The notes below the pieces were generated by a model. The model had not been told where the DNA came from and searched no databases. It worked only from the letters and a program-made list of their open reading frames with translations. 27,154 nucleotides of DNA from the NCBI GenBank assembly GCA_033765245.1, contig JANRIF010000011.1, forward strand, positions 1 to 27,154, read 5' to 3'. Positions 15,759-23,605 of the stretch are shown piece after piece. The position numbers and the translations under genes were made by a program. The stretch's first letter is position 1. Every line of letters begins with the position of its first letter. Origin of the DNA: GCA-002840015 sp033765245 (lineage in GTDB: Bacteria > Pseudomonadota > Gammaproteobacteria > Xanthomonadales > Xanthomonadaceae).

Positions 15759-16214
15759 ATGAACGCGGATGACTCAAGATACTGGATCGTGTTGGCGGAC
15801 GCGGGCGGTGCGCGGATTCTGGTGCGTGCCGGACATGGCTCCACGCTAGCCGAAGTTGCCGAGCTGTCCGCGCCCGAGGGCGAAGGCAGCGCGGCGCGGC
15901 GCGCCCAATTTTCCGATCGCCTGCCGCGCACACACGACAGCCACGGCAGCAGCCGCCATGCGATCGAACCGCACACGCCGTTGGCGGACGTGCACGCCGA
16001 TCGTCTGGCTGGCGAGATCGCCCAGCGGCTCGCCGCCGGCCTGCACGACGACGCTTACGCTGGTCTGATCCTGGTGGCGCCCTCGCGCTTCGCCGGCCGG
16101 CTCGATGCGGCATTGGACAAGGCGGTCGACGCGCGCGTAGTGGCGCGGCTGCACAAGGATCTTCGGCATGCCGCATTGCCCGACGTGCAGGCGCGCGTGG
16201 CAGAGCTGCGGTAA
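15759..16214 (+). CDS. Host-attachment/BaeRF-like protein
   Basis: This 151-residue protein resembles the 'protein required for attachment to host cells' family, now grouped with bacterial archaeo-eukaryotic release factor-like (BaeRF) domains. Features are the N-terminal strand WIVLADAGGARIL, a central basic/acidic segment SDRLPRTHDSHGSSRHAIEPHT, and AGLILVAPSRFAGRLDAAL followed by VVARLHKDLRH. The name is historical; a role on stalled ribosomes or in stress is an inference from the domain class. It is the second gene of the operon begun by the CBS gene, 22 bp downstream, and these proteins are often found near Hsp20 and CBS genes as here. Confidence 0.85.
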   Translation: MNADDSRYWIVLADAGGARILVRAGHGSTLAEVAELSAPEGEGSAARRAQFSDRLPRTHDSHGSSRHAIEPHTPLADVHADRLAGEIAQRLAAGLHDDAYAGLILVAPSRFAGRLDAALDKAVDARVVARLHKDLRHAALPDVQARVAELR

Positions 16215-16331
16215 TCTGCTCGCACTTTCCGGTCGCGTTGCCTGTTCGAACACGTAGCGCTGCACGAGGGCTCCGAAGCGGGCGTCGGCGCGTCGTTCGA
16301 ATGCGCCGGCGACTCGATGCGATGACAGGAA

Positions 16332-16372
16332 TTGACATCGATCAACTCGGTGTTGCTCCGGAGGACTACACT
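16332..16372 (+). promoter_or_regulatory. FNR/ANR-type box and -10 of hsp20
   Basis: TTGACatcgATCAA at 16332-16345 matches the FNR consensus TTGAT-N4-ATCAA at nine of ten positions. A -10 candidate TACACT lies at 16367-16372, predicting a transcript start near 16379 and the box at about -41. The predicted leader is about 115 bases before the ATG at 16495, with the ribosome site GGAGG at 16483-16487. Confidence 0.72.
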
Positions 16373-16494
16373 TTTAAAGCCCACCACGACGGGCCGCGCC
16401 GGAACCCCTGCGCGGTCAATCGGACCGCACCGAATCTCACGCGACCCGCCCAGGCGAGGCGATCCTTAAGATCGTCACAGACGGAGGTTGTGTC

Positions 16495-16941
16495 ATGAGA
16501 TTGATCAAGCGAGATACCCCAAGCATGTTTCCGATGCTGAGCGACGACTTCGCCGGCATGATGGGCCTGCGGCCCTGGCGTTGGCTGAACGAACTGGACG
16601 AGGAGTCGGCGGTGCTCGGCTGGCGCCCGCAAATCGACATCAAGGAAGAGCCGGAGCGCTATCTGGTGCGCGCCGACATCCCTGGCGTGGACCCCAAGGA
16701 CATCGAGATCACGCTGGAAGGTGGCATGCTCACCATCCGCGGCTCGCGCGTGGAGGCGGAGAAAGACGAGCGCGAGGGCTATCGTCGGGTCGAGCGTTTC
16801 AGCGGCGAGTTCTTCCGCCGTTTTTCGCTGCCCGATGTGGCGGACGTGGCAAAAGTGAGTGCCCACGCCGACAAGGGCGTGCTGGAAATCACCATCCCCA
16901 AGGCCGCTGCCAGCAAGGCGCGACGCATCAAGGTCGATTGA
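16495..16941 (+). CDS. Small heat-shock protein Hsp20
   Basis: This ATP-independent chaperone holds unfolding proteins. The 148 residues have a variable N-terminus (MRLIKRDTPSMFPMLSDDF) and an alpha-crystallin domain from about 40 to 140, with the family landmarks KEEPERYLVRADIPGVDPKD, MLTIRGSR, RVERFSGEFFRRFSLP and GVLEITIPK. The start at 16495 has a good GGAGG site seven bases upstream. An FNR-type box 150 bp upstream points to low-oxygen control rather than classic sigma-32 control; no CIRCE or ROSE-like element was noted. Its stop codon lies inside a 16-bp tandem duplication. The dodecin gene follows after 97 bp. Confidence 0.95.
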   Translation: MRLIKRDTPSMFPMLSDDFAGMMGLRPWRWLNELDEESAVLGWRPQIDIKEEPERYLVRADIPGVDPKDIEITLEGGMLTIRGSRVEAEKDEREGYRRVERFSGEFFRRFSLPDVADVAKVSAHADKGVLEITIPKAAASKARRIKVD

Positions 16942-16957
16942 CATCAAGGTCGATTGA
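16926..16957 (+). repeat. 16-bp tandem duplication at the hsp20 stop
   Basis: CATCAAGGTCGATTGA occurs twice without gap, at 16926-16941 and 16942-16957. The first copy ends with the hsp20 TGA. The second copy is downstream and untranslated. It looks like a recent slippage event. Confidence 0.95.
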
Positions 16958-17038
16958 TCGGTGTACACGGCGGGCGGGCGGTGATCGGCTCCGCCCGTCC
17001 GGAGGCATCGTTGTCCATCCTCGCCAGGAGGGCGCGCC

Positions 17039-17242
17039 ATGAGCGTTGCCAAGATCATCGAGATTTCCGCCGAATCCCCCAAGGGTTTCGACGACGCGAT
17101 CGCCCGCGGCATTGCCACCGCCGGCAAGTCGTTGAAGAACATCCGTAGCGCCTGGGTCTCCGAACAAAAGGTGATGGTCGAGAACGATCGCATCACCGCC
17201 TATCGGGTGGTGATGCGGGTCAGCTTCGTGCTGTCCGACTGA
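17039..17242 (+). CDS. Dodecin family flavin-binding protein
   Basis: Dodecins form hollow dodecamers that bind and store flavins. The 67 residues match the family length and pattern: AKIIEISAESPKGFDDAI, KSLKNIRSAWVSEQKVMVE (the Trp stacks on the flavin in known structures) and ITAYRVVMRVSFVL. A GGAGG site lies ahead of the ATG at 17039. It follows hsp20 on the same strand and may be read through from the hsp20 FNR-type promoter, because I see no obvious terminator between them. A GC-rich 7-bp inverted repeat (17250-17256 with 17273-17279) just after the stop could be a weak terminator. Confidence 0.93.
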   Translation: MSVAKIIEISAESPKGFDDAIARGIATAGKSLKNIRSAWVSEQKVMVENDRITAYRVVMRVSFVLSD

Positions 17243-17569
17243 GGCGTTGCGCGCGGTTCGACGCGATCGCATCCGCGCGGGTTCCGCACGGGGCAGGGCG
17301 CTGTGCGGGCCAACCATCACTGGCCGCGGGCGCGTGGCGACCCGTGCCTGGATCGCTTGCGCCGCTCACGATCAGGCATTGCCAAGGCTCCTCGCCAACG
17401 TCCTGGATTGCTTCGCGCTGCGCGCTTCGCAATGACGGCGGGAGTGGTGGCGATGTTTGCGGCATCGGTGCCATCGCATCACACGCATGCCCACACCTCC
17501 AGGCCGTCATCGCGAGCCGCCTGTTCCGGTGTGACTGCAACTGCACACGGGCCATGAACCAGAGGCGGT
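17243..17569. other. Convergent intergenic region with REP-like repeat
   Basis: No gene is supported here between the ends of the dodecin and phosphoribosyltransferase genes. A hairpin at 17407-17433 (ATTGC arms with an inner GCGC-TGC-GCGC) is followed by AATGACGG, a common form of intergenic repeat; a degenerate partner CCGTCATCGCGAGC lies at about 17505-17518. Confidence 0.65.
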
Positions 17570-18205
17570 TCAGGGAGATCTGCCAGTTCGCAGGGTGGCG
17601 ATCACCTCGTCGTCGGTGACGGTGGGGAAGTCGCGATAGAACTGGCCGACCGCGTAGAAATCCGCCGGCGTGCTCAGGCATATCACTTCATCGGCGATGC
17701 CACGGACTTCGCGCCGCAGACTGTCCGCGGCCGCCACTGGCAACGCGCAGATCAGGCGTGCCGGGTGCTGTGCGCGCACCGCCAGCAACGCCGCATGCAT
17801 GGTTGCACCGGTGGCGAGGCCGTCGTCGACCACCACCACGGTGCGACCGTTCGGGTTCAGCGGCGGGCGTCCGGCGCAGTAGGCGTGTCGCCGTACGCGG
17901 ATAACGTCCAGTTGCCGCCGGGCCTGTGCCGCGAGGTAGTCCGAGCCGACACCCAACGTGGCGGCATGGCGTCCGACGTGGACCGTTCCCGCCTCGTCCA
18001 CCGCGCCGATCGCCAGTTCGGGATTGCCCGGCGCACCCAGCTTGCGCACCAACACCACGTCCAGATCGCCGTCCAAGGCGTCGGCAATGATCCTCGCCAT
18101 CGGCACCGCGCCGCGCGGGATCGCCAGCACCAGCGGCCTGCTGCCGCGCAGGTGGCGCAGCGCATGGCTCAACTGACGAGCGGCGTCCTCACGATCATCG
18201 AACAC
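17570..18205 (-). CDS. Phosphoribosyltransferase-family protein
   Basis: The product has the type I phosphoribosyltransferase fold: LVLAIPRGAVPMA near the N-terminus, VVLVRKLGAPGNPELAIGAV, and the PRPP-binding loop VVVVDDGLATGATM. Stand-alone members of this family occur in stress and dormancy loci; the base substrate is unknown. An ATG at 18247 would leave almost no leader after the predicted transcript start (about 18249). A GTG at 18205 has GGAG six bases upstream and begins VFDDREDAARQL, as usual for the family, so I choose it (211 residues). An FNR-type box precedes the gene. Confidence 0.88.
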   Translation of the reverse strand: MFDDREDAARQLSHALRHLRGSRPLVLAIPRGAVPMARIIADALDGDLDVVLVRKLGAPGNPELAIGAVDEAGTVHVGRHAATLGVGSDYLAAQARRQLDVIRVRRHAYCAGRPPLNPNGRTVVVVDDGLATGATMHAALLAVRAQHPARLICALPVAAADSLRREVRGIADEVICLSTPADFYAVGQFYRDFPTVTDDEVIATLRTGRSP

Positions 18206-18255
18206 GGCAGGCTCCAACACGCGCGTTGGCGGTTTGTGGCGGTCCATGAGCGACC

Positions 18256-18296
18256 AGTATGCGCGCCGACGAACACGCCGCGTTGACTGCGATCAA
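18256..18296 (-). promoter_or_regulatory. FNR/ANR-type box and -10 of the phosphoribosyltransferase gene
   Basis: On the minus strand TTGATcgcaGTCAA (18296-18283) is followed by a -10 candidate CATACT (18261-18256). The centre-to--10 distance is the same 28.5 bp as at the CBS and hsp20 promoters, predicting a transcript start near 18249. Confidence 0.68.
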
Positions 18297-18425
18297 CATG
18301 AATCCGACCCGAGCCGTAACCGATGGAGCCACGCCTCCTGCGGTTGTTCTGGCGCAGCCATGTGCAGGCAGCGAACGGCTCGCGCAGGACGTTTCGAGCG
18401 GCTCCCAAGTGCGGGGCAGGCGCGC

Positions 18426-18833
18426 TCAGTATCGTTTCGTCATACACGCGATTGCGTGCCCCAGGATCTCGTTCCACGCGATCAGCACGTCGTCGTTCCA
18501 GAAATGATCGTGTTCGCGTGCTGTCTCGATCAACGACAGCTTCCACAGCTCGTACAGGTGCGGCGGAATATTCAAGCGATCGCGGGAATGGGATTCCGAG
18601 CGCTCCCTGATCTCCCGCAGTGCTTTCGCGTCCCCGCTGGTTGCTTCGGCAATGAGTCGCAACGAAATCAACAGCATCTTGTGCTGGCGCTCGAAGTGGG
18701 TGTTGCGAAACTTCAGGCGCACCTCCTCGGAGGTCGCCATGAAGCGCGCGTAGAACGCATGAATGAACTCGCCCGATCGGGTACATCGGTCCAGGCTTTG
18801 CAAGAAGCGAACCCTTGGCGTCATGTCGTTCAT
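18426..18833 (-). CDS. Single-domain globin
   Basis: The 135 residues fit a bacterial single-domain globin that would bind heme and O2, NO or CO. Visible landmarks are the B-helix FYARF (Tyr28 at B10), KFRNTHFERQ with the CD1 Phe42, ESHSRDRL with the probable proximal His82, and an H-helix DDVLIAWNEILGHAIACM. The frame is open to 18896, but a GGAGGA site at 18848-18843 points to the ATG at 18833 (an ATG at 18824 is also possible). It lies 221 bp upstream of the phosphoribosyltransferase start, same strand. No FNR-type box was found ahead of it; a TTGACA-like hexamer at 18982-18977 is the only promoter hint. A role in NO or low-oxygen sensing fits the neighbours. Confidence 0.85.
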   Translation of the reverse strand: MNDMTPRVRFLQSLDRCTRSGEFIHAFYARFMATSEEVRLKFRNTHFERQHKMLLISLRLIAEATSGDAKALREIRERSESHSRDRLNIPPHLYELWKLSLIETAREHDHFWNDDVLIAWNEILGHAIACMTKRY

Positions 18834-19068
18834 CCGAATGCGTCCTCCATGTGCGCTATGCGGTGTCTCGTGCATTTTCGGGTGCCGGAATACCACCGCG
18901 TGTCGGCCAAGATGTGCTCAATGGGCGGTGGGTTCCGACCATATGCCGTGGCTACTTTTTCTCCAGTGACGTCATTTGTCAACGGTGCCAATGCGACGCT
19001 TTTCGCGATCTGGCTGCCGCTGTTTATGGTGTCGGCCGTTTCGGGGTGACCCAGACGCGCGTGGAAAA

Positions 19069-20745
19069 TCAGTAAGGCGTCGCGTCGTTTTCGACGTTAT
19101 GCGTTGTTGGACCGCGTGGATGCGCGGCGTCCCCGTGCACCATCCGTAGCGCCACCGCCTCGGCCACCTTGATGCCGTCCACCGCGGCGGACAGGATACC
19201 GCCGGCGTAGCCGGCACCTTCGCCGGCCGGGTACAGGCCGCTTACGTTCAGGCTCTGGAAGTCGTTGCCGCGGGTGATGCGCAGCGGCGAGGAGGTGCGT
19301 GTTTCCACCCCGGTCAGCAGCGCGTCGTCCATGGCAAAGCCCTTGATCTGGCGCTCGAACGCCGGCAGCGCTTCGCGAATGGCGGCGATGGCGTAGTCGG
19401 GCAGGGCGCTGCCAAGGTCGCCGAGTCGCACGCCCGGGGTGTACGAGGGCAGCACGCTGCCCAGCGCGGTGGAGGGACGCCGCGCCAGGAAGTCGCCGAC
19501 ACGCTGCCCGGGGGCATCGTAATTGCCGCCGCCGAGTTCGAACGCGCGCGACTCCCAATGCCGTTGCAGGGCGATGCCGGCCAGCGGACCGCCGCCTTCG
19601 AGGTAGGGCGCGTAATCGTCCGGCGCTATGCCCACCACGATGGCGCTGTTGGCGTTGCGCTCGTTGCGCGAATACTGGCTCATGCCGTTGGTGACCACGC
19701 GCCCGGGCTCGGACGTGGCGGCTACCACGGTGCCGCCGGGACACATGCAGAAACTGTAGACGGCGCGGCCGTCGCGGCAGTGGTGCACCAGTTTGTAGTC
19801 GGCCGCGCCCAGCAGCGGATGACCGGCTTGCGGCCCGAAGCGGGCGCGATCGATCAGCGATTGCGGATGTTCGATGCGAAAGCCGATCGAGAACGGCTTG
19901 GCTTCCATGAACACGCCGCGCGCGTGCAGCATCGCGAAGGTGTCGCGGGCGCTGTGGCCGATCGCGATGACGACCTGATCGGCGCGGAGGGTTTCGCCGC
20001 TCGCAAGCACGAGCCCACGCACCTGTCCGTGTTCGATCAATACGTCGTCGACCCGGCATCCGAAACGGATTTCGCCGCCCAGCGCCTGGATGCTGGCGCG
20101 CATGTGCTCGACCATGCTCACCAGTCGGTAGGTGCCGATGTGCGGCTTGCTGACGTACAGGATTTCCTCCGGCGCGCCGGCCTTGACGAATTCGGTCAGT
20201 ACCTTGCGGCCGTGGTGTTGCGGATCCTTGATCTGGCTGTAGAGCTTGCCGTCGGAAAACGTGCCGGCGCCGCCTTCGCCGAACTGTACGTTGGACTCGG
20301 GGTTGAGCACGCGCCTGCGCCACAGCCCGAAGGTATCGACGGTGCGCTCGCGCACTGCCTTGCCGCGCTCCAGCACCAGCGGGCGAAACCCCATCTGTGC
20401 CAGGATCAGCGCGGCGAACAGACCGCACGGACCGGTGCCGACCACCACCGGACGCAGCGGCAACTCGCGCGGCGCCTGCGCGACGAAGCGATAGCGGGTG
20501 TCGGGGGCGACGCCGACCTCGGCGTCGCCGTGCAGGCGCCGCAGCAGTTCAGCTTCGTCCGCCACTTCCACGTCCAGCGCGTAGATCAGCATGATCGCGC
20601 CGCGTCGGCGCGCGTCGTAGCTGCGCTTGTACACGTTCAGCGAGCGCAGTGCGCCGGCCGTGATGCCGAGTCTGCGCAGCACCGCAGCCGTCAGTTGCTC
20701 CGGCGTGTGTTCCAGCGGCAAGGTGATCCGGGTGAGGCGCAGCAT
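19069..20745 (-). CDS. FAD-dependent dehydrogenase (COG2509 type)
   Basis: This 558-residue flavoprotein has an N-terminal region of about 95 residues, then the FAD-binding Rossmann motif VVVGTGPCGLFAALI at 100-114. Further landmarks are ESNVQFGEGGAGTFSDGKLY, a NAD(P)/FAD segment VIAIGHSARDTFAML, FCMCPGGTVVAATSEPG, and a C-terminal FAD signature SGLYPAGEGAGYAGGI. These match the uncharacterised dehydrogenases of COG2509, which are distant from geranylgeranyl reductases and glutathione reductases. Reaction and substrate are unknown. It is divergent from the TonB-dependent receptor gene across 360 bp. Confidence 0.9.
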   Translation of the reverse strand: MLRLTRITLPLEHTPEQLTAAVLRRLGITAGALRSLNVYKRSYDARRRGAIMLIYALDVEVADEAELLRRLHGDAEVGVAPDTRYRFVAQAPRELPLRPVVVGTGPCGLFAALILAQMGFRPLVLERGKAVRERTVDTFGLWRRRVLNPESNVQFGEGGAGTFSDGKLYSQIKDPQHHGRKVLTEFVKAGAPEEILYVSKPHIGTYRLVSMVEHMRASIQALGGEIRFGCRVDDVLIEHGQVRGLVLASGETLRADQVVIAIGHSARDTFAMLHARGVFMEAKPFSIGFRIEHPQSLIDRARFGPQAGHPLLGAADYKLVHHCRDGRAVYSFCMCPGGTVVAATSEPGRVVTNGMSQYSRNERNANSAIVVGIAPDDYAPYLEGGGPLAGIALQRHWESRAFELGGGNYDAPGQRVGDFLARRPSTALGSVLPSYTPGVRLGDLGSALPDYAIAAIREALPAFERQIKGFAMDDALLTGVETRTSSPLRITRGNDFQSLNVSGLYPAGEGAGYAGGILSAAVDGIKVAEAVALRMVHGDAAHPRGPTTHNVENDATPY

Positions 20746-21105
20746 CGGGCAATCCGCAGTGCTTCAGGGCGCAATAGGATGGCACAGGGGAACACGATCG
20801 ATGATGGCGATACGGCAGGGCGGGGCTGTGATGGCTTCTCGGGTGTTGGCGTTGCCGCCATTTGCCAGCGCCAATCGCGCATGCGACGATCCAGCCCGGC
20901 CACGGCACGTGGTTGCGTGATATTGCGGCAAATGTCGGTACTCGCGAGGGGTGTCATCCGTTCGGGGGAACTGCAAGCACAAATTCAGACGGCTCGCAGG
21001 GAGTCGCGTTACAACGCCATGTCGATGCCTCGACGCACCCGGTTTGAAGGTGCGTAACGGCGACGCGGCCCCTGGTCCAACACATTCGCTTATGGGGAGA
21101 AAGTG
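20746..21105. other. 360-bp divergent intergenic region
   Basis: This gap separates the divergent dehydrogenase and TonB receptor genes and must hold both promoters. I see no convincing gene. Two inverted repeats near the receptor start stand out: GTCGA-N4-TCGAC at 21021-21034 and ACGCACC-N9-GGTGCGT at 21033-21055. The ribosome site GGGGAG (21094-21099) serves the receptor gene. Confidence 0.65.
21033..21055. promoter_or_regulatory. Inverted repeat ahead of the TonB receptor gene
   Basis: ACGCACC at 21033-21039 is the exact complement of GGTGCGT at 21049-21055, separated by nine bases. It ends 50 bp before the receptor ATG. It could be an operator or a leader hairpin; nothing in the window identifies a regulator. 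Confidence 0.4.
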
Positions 21106-23295
21106 ATGCGTGCAAGAAAATTGTTGGTCGCTGCGGTCAGCCTGGCGCTGGCTCCCACCCATTTCGCCATGGCGCAGGACGCTCCGGCGACGCCGGAACT
21201 GCCCGACAAGGAAAAGGCCAAACTGTTCGATGCGGTCATGGTTACCGCGACCAAGCGCGAACAAAGCATCTACGAGGTGCCGGTGGCGATCAGTGCGTTC
21301 ACCGCCGCCACGATCGAACGCCAGGGCATCGTCGACCTGACCGACGTCGGCAAGTTCGTGCCCAACATGAACGTCACCGGGTTTTCCGCTGGCCATACCT
21401 CATCGGTCAATCCGTTCATCCGCGGCATCGGCTTGCAGGATCACCTGATCACCACCGATCCCGGCGTGGGCGTGTACGTCGACGGCGTCTACCTCGGCCG
21501 TCAGGTCGGGCAGAACTGGAGCCTCGCCAACATCAACCGGGTGGAAGTGCTGCGTGGCCCGCAGGGCACGCTGTATGGCCGCAACTCCATCGGCGGCGCG
21601 ATCAACATCATCACTACTCAACCCGGCGAGAAGGACGAAAGCCGCGTCAGCGCCACCGTGGGCACCCGCGGCCGCCTGAACAGCGACGTCTACGTCAACG
21701 GCCGCTTGAACGACACCCTGGCGGCATCGTTCACCGGCGCCTACACCAAGCGTGGCGGCATCGGCAAATTCGTCAATCTCGATACCAATCGCGAGGTCGG
21801 CGAGAGCCGCGACGTCGCCGGGCGCCTTGCACTGAAGTGGCAGCCCAACGACGACTTCTCGTTGCTGGTGGCGGTGGATGCCAACGACGGCGAGGGCGGG
21901 TTGCGCCCCTACACCACGTTGATCGACGAATTGCCCAACGGAGCGGTGTATCAGGCCGGTTTCCGCAATTCCGACGTGGCGGCCAATCCGTTCGACAACA
22001 ACACCGGACAGGCGGATCAGGCCACCACCACCAACTCGGCGAAAGGCATTGCAGTCACCGCCAACTACGCGATCGACGACAACCTCGGCGCCAAGCTGAT
22101 CTTCAGCGACCGTCATTCCGAGTATGAGGCCGGTCTCGACGACGACAGCCTGTTCGAGAACTTCCTCACCTTCCCGGAAGTGGGCGAAGCCGATCAGACC
22201 TCGGCCGAGCTGCAGATCAACGGCAACTATGATCGCTGGGATTTCGTCGGCGGTCTGTATTACTTCACCGAGGACGGGTTTGCGCGTCAGGACAACACCG
22301 TATTCACCTTCTTCCCCGGTAACGATCTGCTCAAGCAGGACACCGAGAGCAAGGCCGTTTACGCCAACGTCGGTTTCCACGTCAACGACCGCCTGCGCCT
22401 GTCCGGCGGCCTGCGCTACACCGAGGACGACAAGGAGGCGGGCTTCAACATCAACGACAGTTTCATCGATGCCCGCAGCCAGCGCGACTGGAACCAGGTC
22501 AGTTGGGAGGTCAATGCGACCTACCAGTTGAGCGACTACATGAGCACCTATGCCACCGTGCAGAACGGCTACCAGTCCGGCCAGTTTCCGCCGCGACCGT
22601 TCTGCTTGTTCGGCTTCGTGGATGACACCCAGCCTGGGAACGTGAGCACGCCGAACTGCTTCGCCGCCAACGACAACGTCACCGCGACCAACTACGAGAT
22701 CGGCCTGAAGGGCGAGCCGCTGAGCTACCTCAGCATGAGCATTGCCGCGTTCCTCACCGACTACAAGGACCTGCCGTACCAGGTCAGCACCACCGCCGGC
22801 GCCGGATTCGACACCCGCAACATCATCGTCGACCAGCGCTCCACCGGCTTGGAGTGGGAAAGCACGCTGTGGCTGAACGACGACTTCCAAGTGCACGCCA
22901 CCGCCGGCTACATCCACGTCAACGTGCACGACCCGGTGGCGGTGGCGCCGCTGACGCCGAAGTGGACCGCCTCGCTCAGCCCCGAGTACAAGCTGCGCAT
23001 GGGCAGCAACGGCGACCTGAATTTCCGCATGGATTACTCGTTCCGCGACGGCATGTTCGGCGAGCCCAGCTCCGACCCCGGCCGCTTCACCCGGATCAAG
23101 AGCCGCAGCCTGACCAACTTCAACGTCACCTATACCCCTGAAGCCGGCGACTGGAACGTGGCGGTGTATGGCACCAACATTTTCGACAAGCGCTACGACA
23201 ACGCCCGCCTCAACACCGGCGACTACGTGCTGGTGATCCTCAACAACGACGCCAGCGAATTCGGCGTGCGCTTCACCAAGTACTTCGGCCGCTGA
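21106..23295 (+). CDS. TonB-dependent outer-membrane receptor
   Basis: This 729-residue protein is an energised outer-membrane importer. It has a signal peptide ending near HFAMAQDA, a segment AVMVTATKREQSIYEVPVAI that begins the plug, the plug motifs PFIRGIGLQD, VGVYVDGVYLGR and VEVLRGPQGTLYGRNSIGGAINIIT, and a beta-barrel ending in FGVRFTKYFGR. The open frame includes a GTG three bases earlier; the ATG at 21106 has GGAG six bases upstream and is preferred. No N-terminal signalling (STN) domain is present, so it is not a FecA-type transducer. The substrate is unknown: the barrel resembles the large proteobacterial class, not a clear siderophore, B12 or SusC type. A strong stem-loop follows the stop. 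Confidence 0.95.
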   Translation: MRARKLLVAAVSLALAPTHFAMAQDAPATPELPDKEKAKLFDAVMVTATKREQSIYEVPVAISAFTAATIERQGIVDLTDVGKFVPNMNVTGFSAGHTSSVNPFIRGIGLQDHLITTDPGVGVYVDGVYLGRQVGQNWSLANINRVEVLRGPQGTLYGRNSIGGAINIITTQPGEKDESRVSATVGTRGRLNSDVYVNGRLNDTLAASFTGAYTKRGGIGKFVNLDTNREVGESRDVAGRLALKWQPNDDFSLLVAVDANDGEGGLRPYTTLIDELPNGAVYQAGFRNSDVAANPFDNNTGQADQATTTNSAKGIAVTANYAIDDNLGAKLIFSDRHSEYEAGLDDDSLFENFLTFPEVGEADQTSAELQINGNYDRWDFVGGLYYFTEDGFARQDNTVFTFFPGNDLLKQDTESKAVYANVGFHVNDRLRLSGGLRYTEDDKEAGFNINDSFIDARSQRDWNQVSWEVNATYQLSDYMSTYATVQNGYQSGQFPPRPFCLFGFVDDTQPGNVSTPNCFAANDNVTATNYEIGLKGEPLSYLSMSIAAFLTDYKDLPYQVSTTAGAGFDTRNIIVDQRSTGLEWESTLWLNDDFQVHATAGYIHVNVHDPVAVAPLTPKWTASLSPEYKLRMGSNGDLNFRMDYSFRDGMFGEPSSDPGRFTRIKSRSLTNFNVTYTPEAGDWNVAVYGTNIFDKRYDNARLNTGDYVLVILNNDASEFGVRFTKYFGR

Positions 23296-23322
23296 GTTCG
23301 CGCGTCGAGGGCAACTCGACCA

Positions 23323-23349
23323 GCCGGCGGCGTCATGCCGCCGGCATTT
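23323..23349 (+). terminator. Stem-loop after the TonB receptor gene
   Basis: GCCGGCGGC (23323-23331) pairs perfectly with GCCGCCGGC (23337-23345) around a GTCAT loop, 28 bp after the stop. Only ATTT follows, so it is a GC-rich stem with a poor T-tract. Confidence 0.6.
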
Positions 23350-23414
23350 GCGCGATAGCGGCAACCGGTGCGGCCTAGCCCCAATACTGTTCCGTTAGTC
23401 GCTGCGGACTTCAA

Positions 23415-23570
23415 TGTCGTCATTCCAGCGAAAGCTGGAATCCAGTTTGCTGTTGATTTGCTGGGTAAAGTCAAAATGGACCCCAGCGTTACTCGCACGG
23501 TGTGCTCGCCCTTCGGGCCGCCTTCGGCGTTCGGGCGCTGCGCGCCTCGTCGCTGGGGTGACGACCTGAT
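23415..23570. repeat. REP-like element with 8-bp hairpin and 9-bp end repeats
   Basis: ATTCCAGC-GAAA-GCTGGAAT forms a perfect hairpin at 23422-23441, in the context CGTCATTCCAGCGAAAGC that recurs as intergenic repeats in many proteobacteria. Further on, ACCCCAGCG (23480-23488) is exactly inverted as CGCTGGGGT (23551-23559). The short minus-strand frame across it gives the peptide WIPAFAGMT, a known false-gene sign of this repeat. Confidence 0.7.
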
Positions 23571-23605
23571 GGTCTGGCGCCTAAATGAACAGCATTGGGG
23601 CTAGA

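Noticed and set aside
17250..17279. Intrinsic terminator after dodecin
   Set aside because: The 7-bp GC arms have a 16-base loop and no T-run; kept only as a remark in the dodecin entry.
18967..18982. FNR box upstream of the globin (TTGACAAATGACGTCA)
   Set aside because: The second half-site does not match RTCAA at the four-base spacing; only one of five positions agrees.
19558..21057. 499-codon plus-strand open frame
   Set aside because: Antisense to the FAD dehydrogenase, with no recognisable domain.
21400..23364. 654-codon minus-strand open frame
   Set aside because: Antisense to the TonB-dependent receptor; Val/Ala/Gly-rich translation without domains.
23223..23498. Small minus-strand gene with WIPAFAGMT peptide
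   Set aside because: This peptide is the translation of a common intergenic repeat and is a familiar false gene call.
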